From Xestospongia muta (lineage: Eukaryota; Porifera; Demospongiae; Haplosclerida; Petrosiidae), in the NCBI GenBank assembly GCA_963693285.1, contig OY848919.1:9977461-10041460 (forward strand): a stretch of DNA of 64,000 nucleotides. The letters run 5' to 3'. The position numbers and the translations under genes are program-made. Position 1 is the stretch's first letter; every line of letters begins with the position of its first letter. The notes below the pieces were generated by a model that searched no databases, was not told the DNA's origin, and was given only the letters and a program-made list of their open reading frames with translations. Positions 1 to 11,446 of this stretch are shown here, piece after piece.

Positions 1-86
1 TACTATTTAATGTTAAGGAAAGTAAAGATTAAACAATTACAAGTTAATGTGTTGAGACATGTCTGCTACATAGTCTGATAAAGAGA

Positions 87-583
87 TTATATTACTGGTA
101 TATATATAAATCTTTCTTTGAGTTCCTTAATGTGTTGATCTTTCTCAAAAGCTTTCTTTTTCTGACGAGGTGGACGTCCACCTGCTGCAAGCTGCTGTAT
201 CAAAACCTCTGTACTGACTTGTTCTCTCTGAAATACCTCAACACATTCAAAGATGTTTGGATGGGATTTCCCAACTACTCGCCGTAGATGATTGTACCAA
301 CCCTGCAAGTGATTGTCCGTGGTTCTTCAGTCTCATATAAGTTCCACTCTGCTGTATGGAATGTTCTGGCTATCCATGTTGTTTCAAAATATGTAATGAA
401 TTTATCAATTCTTGGTAACTCTGGAATATCTGCTTTTATTCCTTGCCATGCAAGATAAAGAAAACAAATAAAAACAAAGGCAAGAGCTGCTGTTCTATGT
501 ATAAATGACTTTAGTTGATCCATATTTGTTTGTACTGGATTTGCAAACCAATCTCTTGAATTTTTCTCATAATCGCCTGGCAA
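87..583 (-). pseudogene. MULE-type transposase C-terminal remnant
   Basis: Two reading frames on the minus strand together resemble the C-terminal part of the MULE/FLYWCH-associated transposase-like proteins common in invertebrate genomes. The first part (583 down to about 310) carries an ALAFV block, a WQGIKADIPELP block, FITYFETTWI and WNLYETEEPRT. The second (about 308 down to 87) continues with NHLQGWYNHLRR and SHPNIFECVEVFQREQ. The join needs a change of frame near 305-312, so the copy is frameshifted. No catalytic DDE part is visible. The family call rests on motif memory rather than a search. Confidence 0.6.
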
Positions 584-1269
584 CAGAGCTACCTCTGTGC
601 ATTTTATAGTACATAATCATTATTGAGACTGATTAAGAACTCAACTGTAAAGTTGTGATAACTTGGCTATGACTTAACCTAACAATAAATAAACTTCTAA
701 ATAATAGTACAAATCAAATAAGTACAAACCAAAAACATTAATCTTGCTATATAGATGCTATAGTTAGAACACATTGACGATTGACTACAATATAACTGAG
801 TACTCACTTAGATATAATGTGTAAACAATATTACATCATACTGACAACACACTTAATAAACAATACATCAATAGTTACTAAATTCCTCCACCATTAGCTT
901 GTTCAGTATATGATAGGGTGACTAAAATGATCAGGTGGATTACATATTTGAGTTGATCACCACAATGTTACTTGCGAGCGACTTTTGGTTGAGAGTTCCT
1001 TAATATGAGGAGTGAGTTCTGAATGTATGGCAACTGATTCTAAAGTACTAGATGGTATTTCACATGTTCATCCTGGTGTTGTTCAAGTTATTAGGTAGAG
1101 ATGATGAAGATTCTGTCTTATGAATATAGTCAACATAACGGCGAGCTTAAACATTAGACAATTTTATTAGATAGGATAACTGACCAGTTGATTGGATAAT
1201 TGCCCCACAAAGCCAGCTAGGATCAGGTGATCTGAAATTTTTAGCCAAACTTTTATCTCCTGGTGCAAA
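584..1269. other. No gene seen
   Basis: AT-rich sequence between the MULE remnant and the retrotransposon. I see no convincing reading frame, and I could not recognise an LTR for the neighbouring element here. Confidence 0.5.
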
Positions 1270-1310
1270 TATTCTCAAAGTTATATTCTTGTTGTGATTA
1301 TCCTTTTGTT

Positions 1311-1897
1311 TCATCTGAGATTAATGTCAGGAAATAAGAACTTTAAACAGGATCTAGGACATTGATTAATCAATAATTCTGTTAGCATAACATCAGTGGT
1401 TGTATGTGGCATAATCTGGTACTTAAACAAGAATTTAGAGATCTTATGTCTAATTGTGTTTCCTTTAATAGACTTTAGTCCTTGCTTAAAAGTTTGAACT
1501 GCCCTCGCTACTAACACATTTGATGAGGGATAGTACAGTGCTGTAGTCACATGTTTGATCAATTTGATGCCGTTTACTTCCATAAATTCTTTAAACTTTT
1601 GCCTGATGAATGAAGGATCATTGTCCGTCACAATTTTGTGAAGTAGTCCGTGAGTTGAAAATATGATCCGAATTTTCTCAACTGTTTGGCTGATTTTATT
1701 GACTGCATAGTGTGGACTTCTATCCATTTCAAGTAATCATCAACTAGCACCAAAAACATACCTGCAAAATCTAAATGCAGTCCACTCCAGGGCTGAGTAG
1801 GCCACTCCCAGGGATGTGAAGGTGCTACTGGGGGTAAAGGTTGTGACCCTTGACAAACGCTAGAGTCTTTGACCATGGCTTCAATGTCATTATCCAT
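1311..1897 (-). pseudogene. Integrase core remnant with mutated catalytic Glu
   Basis: Two overlapping minus-strand frames cover the integrase catalytic core. The upstream frame has WSGLHLDFAG (first catalytic Asp) and DDYLKWIEV; the downstream one has IVTDNDPSF (second Asp) and ARAVQTFKQGLK. The third acidic residue, normally Glu in a GxxERAV context, is read as Ala: codon 1506-1508 is GCG on the minus strand. A frameshift lies near 1720-1740. The copy is catalytically dead by two independent changes. Confidence 0.8.
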
Positions 1898-2125
1898 CTT
1901 TGGGCATAAAACGTATGATCAAGGTAATACCTTTAATTTATTTGAGTTTGGATGAGCTTGTGTAGTTCTTGCGACATGTCACTTCAACATGTTTTAGATA
2001 TGAGTATGTGTGAATCACATACATAGTACACAGCCAGGAATAACACTTAATTTGTTTTGTCTTGATATAAATGGTCGCATATCTTCCTTGTCAATGCTAG
2101 CTGGCCAACCTAACTAGATATAATG

Positions 2126-2635
2126 TCAGACACTTGACAGTATTGTATTATTATCTGTTAGGTCCTTGACGTTTACAGCACTTAAGGATATTGTAGTTGA
2201 CAAATGGGCTAACAAGTAAATAAGATCATCTGGAAGAGAGTCAGAGGTGGTTGTAACTGGCCTAGGTAATTGGCTAAGTGTATCAGCATTGCTAAAATCC
2301 TTTCCAGATTTGTAGCGAATATAGTAGTGGTAGGCACTTAAGATAAGTGTCCATCTCTGTATTCTAGATGAAGCCATTTAAGAATTTTTATTATTCTCGG
2401 TAAACAAAAATGATAATAGTTTATAGTTAAACTTGATAGTAAAACGTCTGGCAAAAATATTGTTATGAAATTTCTTAGTACCAAAAACAATTGCCATCCT
2501 TCTTTCACTATCTGAGAATATTTTTTTAACAACAGTTAAAGTTCGTGAAGCATAAGCTACTGGACGATCAGTGCCATCTTCCATTGTGTGTGATAGGATG
2601 GCACCTATTCCATAGGGTGAAGCATCACAAGTCAA
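2126..2635 (-). pseudogene. RNase H remnant
   Basis: Two adjoining minus-strand frames cover gypsy RNase H. The upstream one has TCDASPYGIGAILSH and RPVAYASRTL, which includes the first catalytic Asp. The second has IQRWTLILSAYHYYIRYKSG and NADTLSQLPR, the usual RNase H C-terminus. The change of frame lies near 2378. Confidence 0.8.
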
Positions 2636-2879
2636 TGTTAAGGTTTTGAATGATCATAGTAAAAAAGCATTGAGTGTGTTTGTAATGCATTCTTTGCTAT
2701 CTCAAATGGTGTATCTTGTTTAGTAGTCCAGGATCATTGTGACTGCTTACGTAATAAGTCACATAAGGGGGGGTTAACTGATCTGCAAGGTTAGGTAAAA
2801 CCACTATAACAATTGATAATGCCCAAAAATGATCTAAATCTGCCACTTTTTAGCTTTTTGAATAGCTTTTTGAATAGCA

Positions 2880-3210
2880 TTCACTTTTTCTGTTGTGGGG
2901 TGGAGTCCCCTTTTATAAATCATATGATCAAGATACTCTACACTTGGTTTTACAAAGAAACATTTAGACCTTTTCAAACATAAGCCTGCAGCTGATAGCT
3001 TGCCTAACACAACAGCAAAATTCTACAAATGTTTTGCTTCCGTAGACCTGGTGACTAAAATATCAGCAGGTATACTGAGACTGCTTGACAACTTAGTAAT
3101 AGGCTCTCGATATACTTTTGGAAAATGGCCAGTAGCTGCTACATCAAACAGCACTTGATTATAACTCAATAAGCCCTTGTGGATGTTTATAATTACATAT
3201 TGTCATTAGT
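2880..3210 (-). pseudogene. Reverse transcriptase palm remnant
   Basis: Minus-strand translation shows the HKGLLSYNQVLFDVAATGHFP block, corresponding to the RT strand before the active site, then ADILVT where gypsy elements have the DDILVT catalytic motif. Further on is the DHMIYKRGLHPTTEKVNAI block of the RT connection region. The YxDD box is degraded and the frame is interrupted by stops. Confidence 0.7.
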
Positions 3211-3320
3211 CTTCATCAATTTGGACCTGGAGTTATGCTTGTGAGAGATCTAACTTTGAGAAATACTTCACTCCAGATAGCCTGCCAAATAATTTTACTA
3301 CTTTGGGAAGGGGGTATGAA

Positions 3321-3960
3321 TCATTCAATTTGTGACATTTTGTTAATAGTGACTTTAAAATTCCTACAAATTCTAACTGAGCTGTTCTTTTTTAATGCCG
3401 ACACAATGGGGTGTGCCCATTTAGAGAACTCTATAGGTGATATTATACCCAAGGCTACTAGTCTTTCTAGCTCAGTCACTACTTTGTTTCTTAATAAGAA
3501 GGGAACAGATCTAGGCTTGAAAAATCTAAAATCAGTTTTGTCATCAACCCTGAGCTGGACTTTGTCCTCTTTCAGGCAACCTAAACCTTCAGAGAAGACA
3601 GAGGAGTGTCTATTTAGGACTTCATTTAATGTTGTATGAGGTGCTAGACTATGAATATTGGCTAGGTTCACTTTGAATTTATCCAACCAGTCCCTGCCCA
3701 TGAAATTTGATCTGTCTCCAGTTACCACAAGGAGCGACAGATCATCCTCATGTACATCATACACTACAAGCACATTAATAGTACTTACTTTGGGAATACA
3801 CTCACCAGCCAAAGTCTTCAGCTTAACCTTTCACTCTTTAAAAGGACTAAGATATTCAGCAGCAATTGCGTTGGTACTAAAACATTGTTCAGTTTCACAT
3901 GTACGATTAGTGGGTTTGGTGAACTACCTCTTGCTGTAAGCATAACATACAATTCATCCT
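3321..3960 (-). pseudogene. Protease C-terminus and RT N-terminus remnant
   Basis: One open stretch on the minus strand (3812 down to 3321) contains a retropepsin C-terminal block (LLVVTGDRSNFMGRDWL) followed by the start of reverse transcriptase (KPRSVPFLLRNKV, LVALGIISPIEFSKWAHPIV). Between about 3830 and 3960 the usual start of the protease (PLIVHVKLNNVLVP) is seen, but the DTGA active-site box expected next cannot be read in any frame, so the protease is defective. Confidence 0.75.
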
Positions 3961-4059
3961 CTGAGGAGTCTTGAGTAACGTCTTCCTCTGTAATACTTGA
4001 TACAAAATGATTTCACGAGATGTCCTCTTTTATTTGGTGTTCTGTTTGTTCCTAAATCA

Positions 4060-4380
4060 ACACATTCTAGTAATGTGTCCCTTTCGTTTACAATTATGAC
4101 AGGAGTTGAACTTATACTGCCACAACTATAACCGAAGGTATAGGATCATAGAACTCTTTGACTAGTTTCACGACCTCGTCATATGATTTTGGAATCAGGG
4201 GCCTCATCTACTAAGCTACGTACGAGCTTGTAAGAACACAACGTTTTCGGACCACAAGCAAACAGGAATAGCACGCTTCTTGCTGGCACCTGCACATCAT
4301 TTGCGATGAAACATCGTTTGAGCTCTTTGACATAAATTACTCAAGCCTCTTTACTTGCATCAAATTATATTATCATTATA
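4060..4380 (-). pseudogene. gag remnant with CCHC zinc knuckle
   Basis: Read on the minus strand, 4101 down to 4060 gives a perfect CX2CX4HX4C knuckle (CHNCKRKGHITRMC), the nucleic-acid-binding motif of gypsy nucleocapsids. Upstream (about 4150-4360) are capsid-like blocks CGPKT, SYKLVRSLVD and VKLVKEFYDP, typical of gypsy gag in marine invertebrates. A frameshift lies between the LVRSLVD and VKLVKEF blocks and another before the knuckle. Confidence 0.7.
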
Positions 4381-4712
4381 ATCATGCATAAGCCTTGGTT
4401 CACAATTTTTTGTCTTTCAAAACACAAATGAATTACATCACATTTTGGAACTTCATGCAATTGGTTTTACCTAACCTGGATCTTTTAAGACTTGTTGAGT
4501 AGACATAACTATCAATATATCATATATTTTTACAAAATTGTTCTAGCTGTTAATAGTATCTCAGTTTGTTTTTTCTCTTCCCAGCATTACATTAATATTG
4601 AGATGTTTTGGATTCAAAAACAAAAAAAAGTTATAATTACACGTATAATAATTGTCACTATGTCACTATACTCTCTAGATACAATGTATTGTTTATATAA
4701 AAGTTAATCAAA
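4381..4712. other. No gene seen
   Basis: AT-rich spacer between the retrotransposon and the 3' end of the Death-domain gene. A plus-strand open stretch here has no recognisable features and is probably chance. Confidence 0.5.
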
Positions 4713-7700
4713 TTACAAATCACGAAGCTTAGCGTCATTGATGTGCAATGAAACTAGTGTTTTATTCTTATAAAGTATTTCTGAAAGTTGTTGTTTTCCA
4801 CTTGTAGTGATGTTACGACTATTGACAAGACGCAATACTTTCAAAGATGTATTCTTAGATAACATTTGACATATATGAGGAATGTCATCGTCTGTGATGT
4901 TATCGTCACCCCACAACTCTAATGTGTCAAGTGTATTGTTATTAGAGATGGCATTAAGTATAATTTCTAGATTGTTGGGTGGAAGAGGAGAAGAGACAAG
5001 ATGTATTATCTGCAAGGTTTTGCTCGAAGTCAATGCACGAGACAATTCAGAGACGCAGTGACTATCGAATGGGGTGCGCCATATATCAAGTGTCCTCACA
5101 ATACTTTTATCAATGTTTCTAAGCACTATTAGTAAACATTCAGGTGAAGCCGACTTAAGAGTGATCTTCCATTTTGTGTCTTGTTGTTTGTTTAATCGAC
5201 TCATTAAATCATTGCATTGCTCCACAGTAGGTGAGGTAAGAGTAACACTTTCACTATTATGCTGAACAAGTGAAGTATCTCCTATTATAAAAAAGTGCAT
5301 GTCAGTAATAGTTCATTAAGCTAAATGTTACTGCTAAAATAAAGAATGAATACAATTAGTGACCATTTATAAGAGGCAACTCCCTAATTATCTATAGGCT
5401 AGTGTATGCTGAGTACTTAATGTAGTACACTATATGTTTAGTCATGCCAATATGATAAAACAGTAGCATACCATTTTTATGTTTAGTCAATTTCTCTATT
5501 TCTTCTTGTTTCTCTGCTAGTATTTTGTCAGTAGCTATATGGAACATAACCGTATATGTTTTATAATATTATTCTTGCTATATAGTTCACCTTCTTTCTT
5601 TCCTCTCAATTGCTCAATCTCACTTTGTGAGTCTTCTAATTTCTTATCAGCAGCTGTAGAACATGTAAACTATATGCATGTACTTGTAATAACAGTTATA
5701 TCTGACCTTCTTTATAGCTAGTTAACTTTTCAATCTCTTCTTGCTTCTCTACTAATTGTTTATCAGTAGCTATAGAACATGGCCATATATGGTAATAGTA
5801 TTAATGGTACTTAACGTTTACCTTCTTTCTCTTTAGTTAACTTCTCAATCTTTTTTTGGTTGTCTACTAACTCTTTATCCATAACTTTAAAACATATAAT
5901 ATTGATACTAACATAATTATAGTTGAATACCTTCTTTATATTGAGTCAAGTTCTCTATCTCTTCTTGCTTAACTAGCAATACTTTCTCAGTAGCTATAGA
6001 ATATATATATGATATATCTTATAGACATCTACAATACTAATTATAGCTCACTTTCTTTATATTTGGTCAACTTCTCAATCTCTAACGTTCTTGCCTTGGT
6101 CATTCTAGCCAATAATTCTAGCTTCTCTGTTGACATAAGAAACAAAATTAAATGCTATAAACATAAATTGATGTCCATACCTGCTAAAGTGTACGTTGAT
6201 AAGGTATCTTCTTGTAAGTGTGACTCTCTCGTCTCAACAGTATATACTAATGTGTAAATAATAGCTATTTAAACAGTAATTACCTTTTTAATTACCTTCA
6301 GGAGAGGATTTTAACCTCATAACTTGTTCTTCTTCTCTTTGCGCAATAACCATTTCTTGAAGACTACTCACTTCCTATAAATCAACAAATAAAACTTCAA
6401 TATACTATTAACTCTTACTATATCTTCTGTACACTCATCCCAGAGAGTATAATAGCTAATAGTTAGCTTAATTACTCCCATTTCCCTCAGTACATCAAGA
6501 TTCTTCCTCCCTTCCATCAGAAGAACATCTATTATATGTCGTGGAGCATAGCAGGTCACAAAAATCATGTTGTCTCCTTTAATGGCTCGAATTTGAACCC
6601 TTGTAGCCATATTTTGAAAGGCTTTTTGTAACAAGACTCGAATCATGTCTAAAGAGTAGTCATTATCTCTCCATTCTAAGACAAATGCAACGGTCTCACA
6701 TTTGAGAAGAGAGGGTAAACCAGCTAATAACTGCTCATTTTTGAACTCACTGAGTTTGAACTCCTCACAGAACTTATCGAGTATTGACTTGTAAGCTGTG
6801 ATGTGACATTTAGCTTTTTCAATATTATAATGCTCAACAATAGCTTCGAAACAAGTAACATTGATTATTGTACACTTGCTTTGTACTGCAGCAATAACAT
6901 CATTAAATGATTCAGCTAAAGATAATTGCGGTTTAAGCTCTGTGTAATATCTTTGAAGAAAGCTTTTAAGCTCTTTGATGGATGGAATACTCTCAGTAAT
7001 AAGTGGAGTAATGGTATCAATAAGGGTTTGAAAGATCGACTTCATCTGATCGAAACTCTGTACATTAGCTGGAAGAAAGAAGAGCTCTGTTATATTTCCT
7101 GATAATACTGTTAAATTTAAGACAATAAATGTATACTAAAGACTAACTTTGGATGGTACTTGGAGTAGTGTTCACTGTTGAAGTGCTAAGATCACTATCA
7201 TCTGTTAGTAAAGATGTTCAATAAAACTGATATTTATGAATATGTATTTACTCATACCTGAGTGTTTTTGAGGTAGAAGTAATGGTGAAAATACTTTGAG
7301 TAAGTTTTCATCTGAAATAAAATGACTACACTATCAATATAGATATGTTTCACTTACCATATTCTCTGAGCATGTCTGTTGCTACACAAATTGTTTCTTC
7401 TGATTGTTGTAAAATTGTACAAAACACTCTTAATTTATTCGGATCCTCATATACTACACTAAACAGTGCCTTCAATGTACCATCAGCTAAGAAGCCTCTA
7501 GATCTGTTTAATTCATTAAATGCATCCGTTGAGATCACATCCTCTGTATACAACATCTGTATCACCTCCATAGGAAAAACAAACTGTGAGAGACTTTCAA
7601 AATGTTTCTCTAACATTTGATTTGTGAGCTGTTTTTGGACCACTGTAAATTTAACAATTAAAATAATTATGTATATATAAATTGTAGCACTCACCTTTTG

Positions 7701-7986
7701 TCAATGCCTTCTTATATTCATCAGCTATTGTATTCTCATCAATTGTTTGCTTCCTCAATGTCTCAATAATCTCTCTTCTTGAGGCATTAGGACTAGCACT
7801 CAGCCATAATTCAAATATCTTGAAAGTCTTCATATTAACATCTCCATCCATCTCTTTGATATCATTTAGCTTATCTGTATCTAACTTGAGGAGTACACCA
7901 AACTCGTACCACTTAGTACCAATGTTGATATGCTCACATAACTCACAAAGAGTCGGTTTATCACTCAAAAAATTGGGCACAGCCAT
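4713..7986 (-). CDS. Death/CARD-like/coiled-coil/LRR protein, 14 exons
   Basis: Exons on the minus strand in transcript order: 7695-7986, 7358-7642, 7258-7311, 7148-7201, 6419-7098, 6296-6374, 6181-6246, 6052-6126, 5931-5993, 5822-5884, 5707-5769, 5591-5653, 5472-5534, 4713-5281. All junctions are GT-AG and all phases match, giving 2,469 nt and 822 residues. Start: the ATG at 7984-7986; the codon two before TTTGCA is TTG, not ATG. Domains: Death domain about 10-95 (exon 1), CARD-like helical domain 98-192 (exon 2), two 18-residue linkers, a roughly 226-residue helical domain 229-455 of a type I associate with sponge Death/NLR-like proteins, a charged coiled coil about 456-633, and ribonuclease-inhibitor-type LRRs 634-822. 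No NACHT or P-loop is seen. It probably acts in the cytosol in innate sensing or cell-death signalling (inference). The 66-nt exon 6181-6246 is the least certain. Confidence 0.8.
5472..6126 (-). repeat. Tandemly duplicated coiled-coil mini-exons
   Basis: Five exons of exactly 63 nt (5931-5993, 5822-5884, 5707-5769, 5591-5653, 5472-5534) and one of 75 nt (6052-6126) are separated by small introns, all phase 1-1. Each 63-nt exon encodes 21 residues on a pattern like TDKxLxEKQEEIEKLTxYKEG. Since 21 is three heptads, each duplication leaves the coiled-coil register intact; the 75-nt exon adds four residues, the size of a coiled-coil stutter. Confidence 0.85.
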
Positions 7987-8215
7987 GAACTCTGCAAACA
8001 ATTTGGGTGGGGTTCAGGTTGTACTATTATTCATAGGTCTATATGAATATTATTGATCATGTGCAAATTGACTCCACCGTAAACACCTACGTCACTATAA
8101 TGTGCTATGTTAAAAATCTATTTTGCAGATATTAACTGTCTATGTCAACATTATTCATTACTATATCATTACACAATCGATAATTAAATCATTCTAAAAG
8201 TATTTTCTACTTTTA

Positions 8216-10684
8216 TTATTTTTGATAAAGTTTTATTGCTGCTAGGTACTCTTGAACCAATTCATCAATCCAAGTATGTCTGATAGGTAACAATCCTTTT
8301 AAGAAACCAACATGGCCTCCATCTTGGATTACTGCAAAAACTGTATTTGAATTAGCTTGAAATTCAGCAATTGGCAGAGCTATTAAAGAAAATAAAACAA
8401 TTATATGTATGATAATCCACAAACGTACATTCTCTAGACACTATAGGATCATTAATAGCAGAGACACTGAGAAGTGGTATTTTTACCAAATGAATCTTTC
8501 CATTAATTTTAGCTTCATCGTAGTATTCCTTTAGGCTACTGTATCCAAAAACAGGTACAACGAGAATAGCATTAAGTTCTCTAAATGTGGAACACTATGA
8601 TAATAGAATATAATGTTCTTTGTTTGTTAATAACATCAATTTGTAGTGTATGAATAATTATTGATTACTACAATATTATCGGTTAATGCATAGACAGAAA
8701 TTGGGATATTAATTTCTAGTAGCAAAGGGCATATTAAGTTTGTGAAATAGTAATATCTCATTATTTTTTATAAAGGTGTGAAAGTCATAGTTTGATGGGT
8801 GAATTTTGTAGGTATGTAAGAAATAAAGACATCTTTAGGACCATAATAAAAATAAATCTACATAGACAAAAACATAATTAAAATCAGTAGATCTTATGCC
8901 TTTAGAATGAAGAAGCCCATAATTTGCTGGCCTTTTATATATATAATAGCTAATATGTAAAATAAGTGACTAAGATAAATCTATACATAGGGAGTAATTG
9001 GGGTTGATATATAAGAAGTAATGAAGACCTCTTAGTTTAGTTTACTTTGTGATCTTGAGAAACTAAGAATGTATATATGAATTTGTGAACTGGTATGAAT
9101 ATCTGATCAGTGCTAATTGCTAAATATAAGATGATTCAAAATGTAAGTCAGGAGACTGCATAAAGGAAGAACACATTCTAGTTGCCAATACTATTTCTTG
9201 CAATAACATTTATAAAGTAAAATATTATATACAAAACTTACATTACGTGATTTTTCAATTAAATTTTTCCAAACACTAATGTCAACTTTATCACTTGCAA
9301 CAAGATTTCCAAAATTACTAGATAAAGAAATAAACCTGTATGTACTATGCACTGACAAAAGTTAGTATATTTCCTTGTATACATCATTCAATTTTAAACC
9401 TGCAAATAATTTTAACTCAGCAGATTTCAATATTACATTGTGCATATATAGGTGATAATGTGAGTATCGTCTTATGATAATATAGAATGTCATAAAACAT
9501 ACTAAAAGACTTGTCATTAATGTATTAGTAGTAAGTGTAGTGTGGTGTTAAATTCAACTGTACATATATACATATATATATATATACATATATATCTTTA
9601 TATCATGTATTATATGCAGTGAAACTGACCATAGATTGATTCACAAGTTACTAACAATTGATTTCAGGTGTATATATATATATATATATATATCATTATA
9701 TATATAGAACTTACGTTTCTATATACTTAATGGCATTCAATGTGAAATTTTGGTCAAAGAGCAAATTATTTAATAATGACTTTTCAAAACAGGACAAAAG
9801 ACTCTGAACATTCCACGGTGATGAATATGTCATTGCAGCAAGCAAACCACACTGCTCTTGAGTTTTAACTAAATATTGTACAAGTATCATACTATAAAGG
9901 AACATATTATATACATTATTATGATAACCTATTTATCATGTTATATTTACTTACCCTCCAAAAGATACACCTACTGCAACAATTGGAACATTTGGATAAC
10001 AGCTATGAATATGTTCTATCACTGGACCTATGTCATCAGGATTAGCACAATAAGCTTTAAAGGTCTACCCAGAAAACAGAAAAATTATATAATTAAAAAG
10101 ACAATTCATTTGATAATACCTTTAATGGGATACCTCCACGACCTCTGTAGTTCATCACTACAGGCCTGAAGTTTTTATTTACACTAATTTGTACAAGCCA
10201 TTTAATAGAACTCTTTTCTGTGTTTGCTATATATACATATACATATATATAATAGGAGACATCAGGTTGAGTTAACATACATTCATATCCTGGTAATATC
10301 AACAAAATTGGTTCATCTCCTTTGAGTAGTGAATCAGCACAGCTATTAGTATCGTACCAATCTAAAGCAAGTTCTCCATTGTCTGGGGTTGTAAAAATTT
10401 CCCTAAATAATTATTTTATTAGTTTATTTAGAAGTGAAATACACAAACCTTTTGTATTTGACATGTGGTGTCTGTTGTATCAATACTCTGACCAATGTCA
10501 TTAGGTGTCCATTGAAAGCCCACCATGTGGGCCAATATCTCTGCTGCAAATGTGGACATTTCTCAAGTAGGTAAGTCAGTAACGCTCCATGACCAAATAC
10601 TTGTGGTTTACTAACTTTTTTAAAGATATAAAATAGACTGTAACTGCACGCTACTACAATACAAGCAAAAGTTATGAAGAACAT
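8216..10684 (-). CDS. ABHD1/3-type alpha/beta hydrolase, copy A
   Basis: Exons in transcript order: 10449-10684, 10120-10402, 9955-10064, 9715-9891, 9242-9317, 8429-8594, 8216-8379; GT-AG throughout and phases consistent, total 1,212 nt and 403 residues, close to the roughly 409 of vertebrate ABHD3. An N-terminal membrane segment (about 2-20) is followed by the family block PTWWAFNGHL. The oxyanion/strand region has ILLILPGYE. Predicted catalytic triad: Ser207 in GVSFGG (split across exons 3-4), Asp343 in INDPIVSRE and His372 in DGGHVGF. ABHD3 acts on phospholipids at membranes; the same chemistry is inferred here. Exon 5 uses the GTAAGT donor after SRN; the GTAATG five bases earlier would break phase. 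The stop lies 230 bp upstream of the Death-domain gene's ATG on the same strand. Confidence 0.88.
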
Positions 10685-10812
10685 AATATAGAGCCCTTAA
10701 TTAATTACAAGTCAAAAGGCGGAAATAATTAACTACTTAATCAGCTCTGTACGATGTTTGATATTATACAACTTGGATATAGCATGCCGGATGCTATATA
10801 CACTATATCCTG

Positions 10813-10820
10813 TGACGTCA
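10813..10820. promoter_or_regulatory. Palindromic CRE (TGACGTCA) upstream of copy A
   Basis: A perfect CRE lies 129 bp upstream of the copy A ATG. The matching place in copy B reads TGACATCA and in copy C TGATGTCA, and the orphan flank at 26,421-26,428 keeps TGACGTCA. Copies D-F lack it. CREB/ATF binding is inferred. Confidence 0.5.
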
Positions 10821-11446
10821 TTCCTGTTGTGCTAATACATTTTAATACTATAGAGATTGAGTAGACACGGTAATAAAAGGTTAATTTACATTGATTTTGC
10901 GTAATATATCTTAAAATATGCATTATATATATGTTGTATGTTTGTAATGGTCATATATAATGATGTAACAGGTCTGCTTTATTTATAAAGTTGTTTCTAT
11001 ATAAATTTAAAAGTAGTAAGAAATTATAATTTTCTTAGAAATTATAAACATGTTGACTGTCATATTTTACCTTCAATTAGTTTTCATCTATACTTGTGGA
11101 CAGATATGTCTTTTATTATTAAGTGTTCTACCAATTTTAACATAATTGTAAGAACATAATGTATTTACATAGTATACTTTTTTTAGAAATTATAAAAGAT
11201 TTCAAATTATTTTAGTTATATATACAGGTAGTATTGTTGGTAGTGGAATAAATATCTTGAGAAGAGTGACATAGCTATGAAAGATCTGTGTTTTCCTAAA
11301 GAATAAATACAGTTTGAAATGATGTTGGTCTTATTTGTTATTTTTATCTGTTGATATATATTTTTATTAACTAACACTTATTTTGTGGTACATATCACAG
11401 CTAATTACTGGACATCCATCCTTTGTTAACTCACATGTATAAGGCA

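Larger units (their letters stand above)
1270..4380 (-). mobile_element. Decayed Ty3/gypsy retrotransposon
   Basis: On the minus strand, in the expected order, are remnants of gag (capsid block and CCHC knuckle), protease C-terminus, reverse transcriptase, RNase H and integrase. Each is recognisable by family motifs, but they lie in different frames with in-frame stops. The protease-RT-RNase H-integrase order defines Ty3/gypsy rather than Ty1/copia. No LTRs were identified, so both outer limits are approximate. It is plainly non-autonomous now. Confidence 0.85.

Noticed and set aside
3235..3974. Plus-strand open frames of 74-134 codons
   Set aside because: They lie opposite the retrotransposon protease/RT frames, which carry clear family motifs on the minus strand; the plus-strand products show none.
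9242..9247. Donor GTAATG at the end of ABHD exon 5
   Set aside because: Using it leaves an extra base that breaks phase with exon 6. The GTAAGT five bases on fits phase and is conserved in all copies (GTAAGC in D-F).
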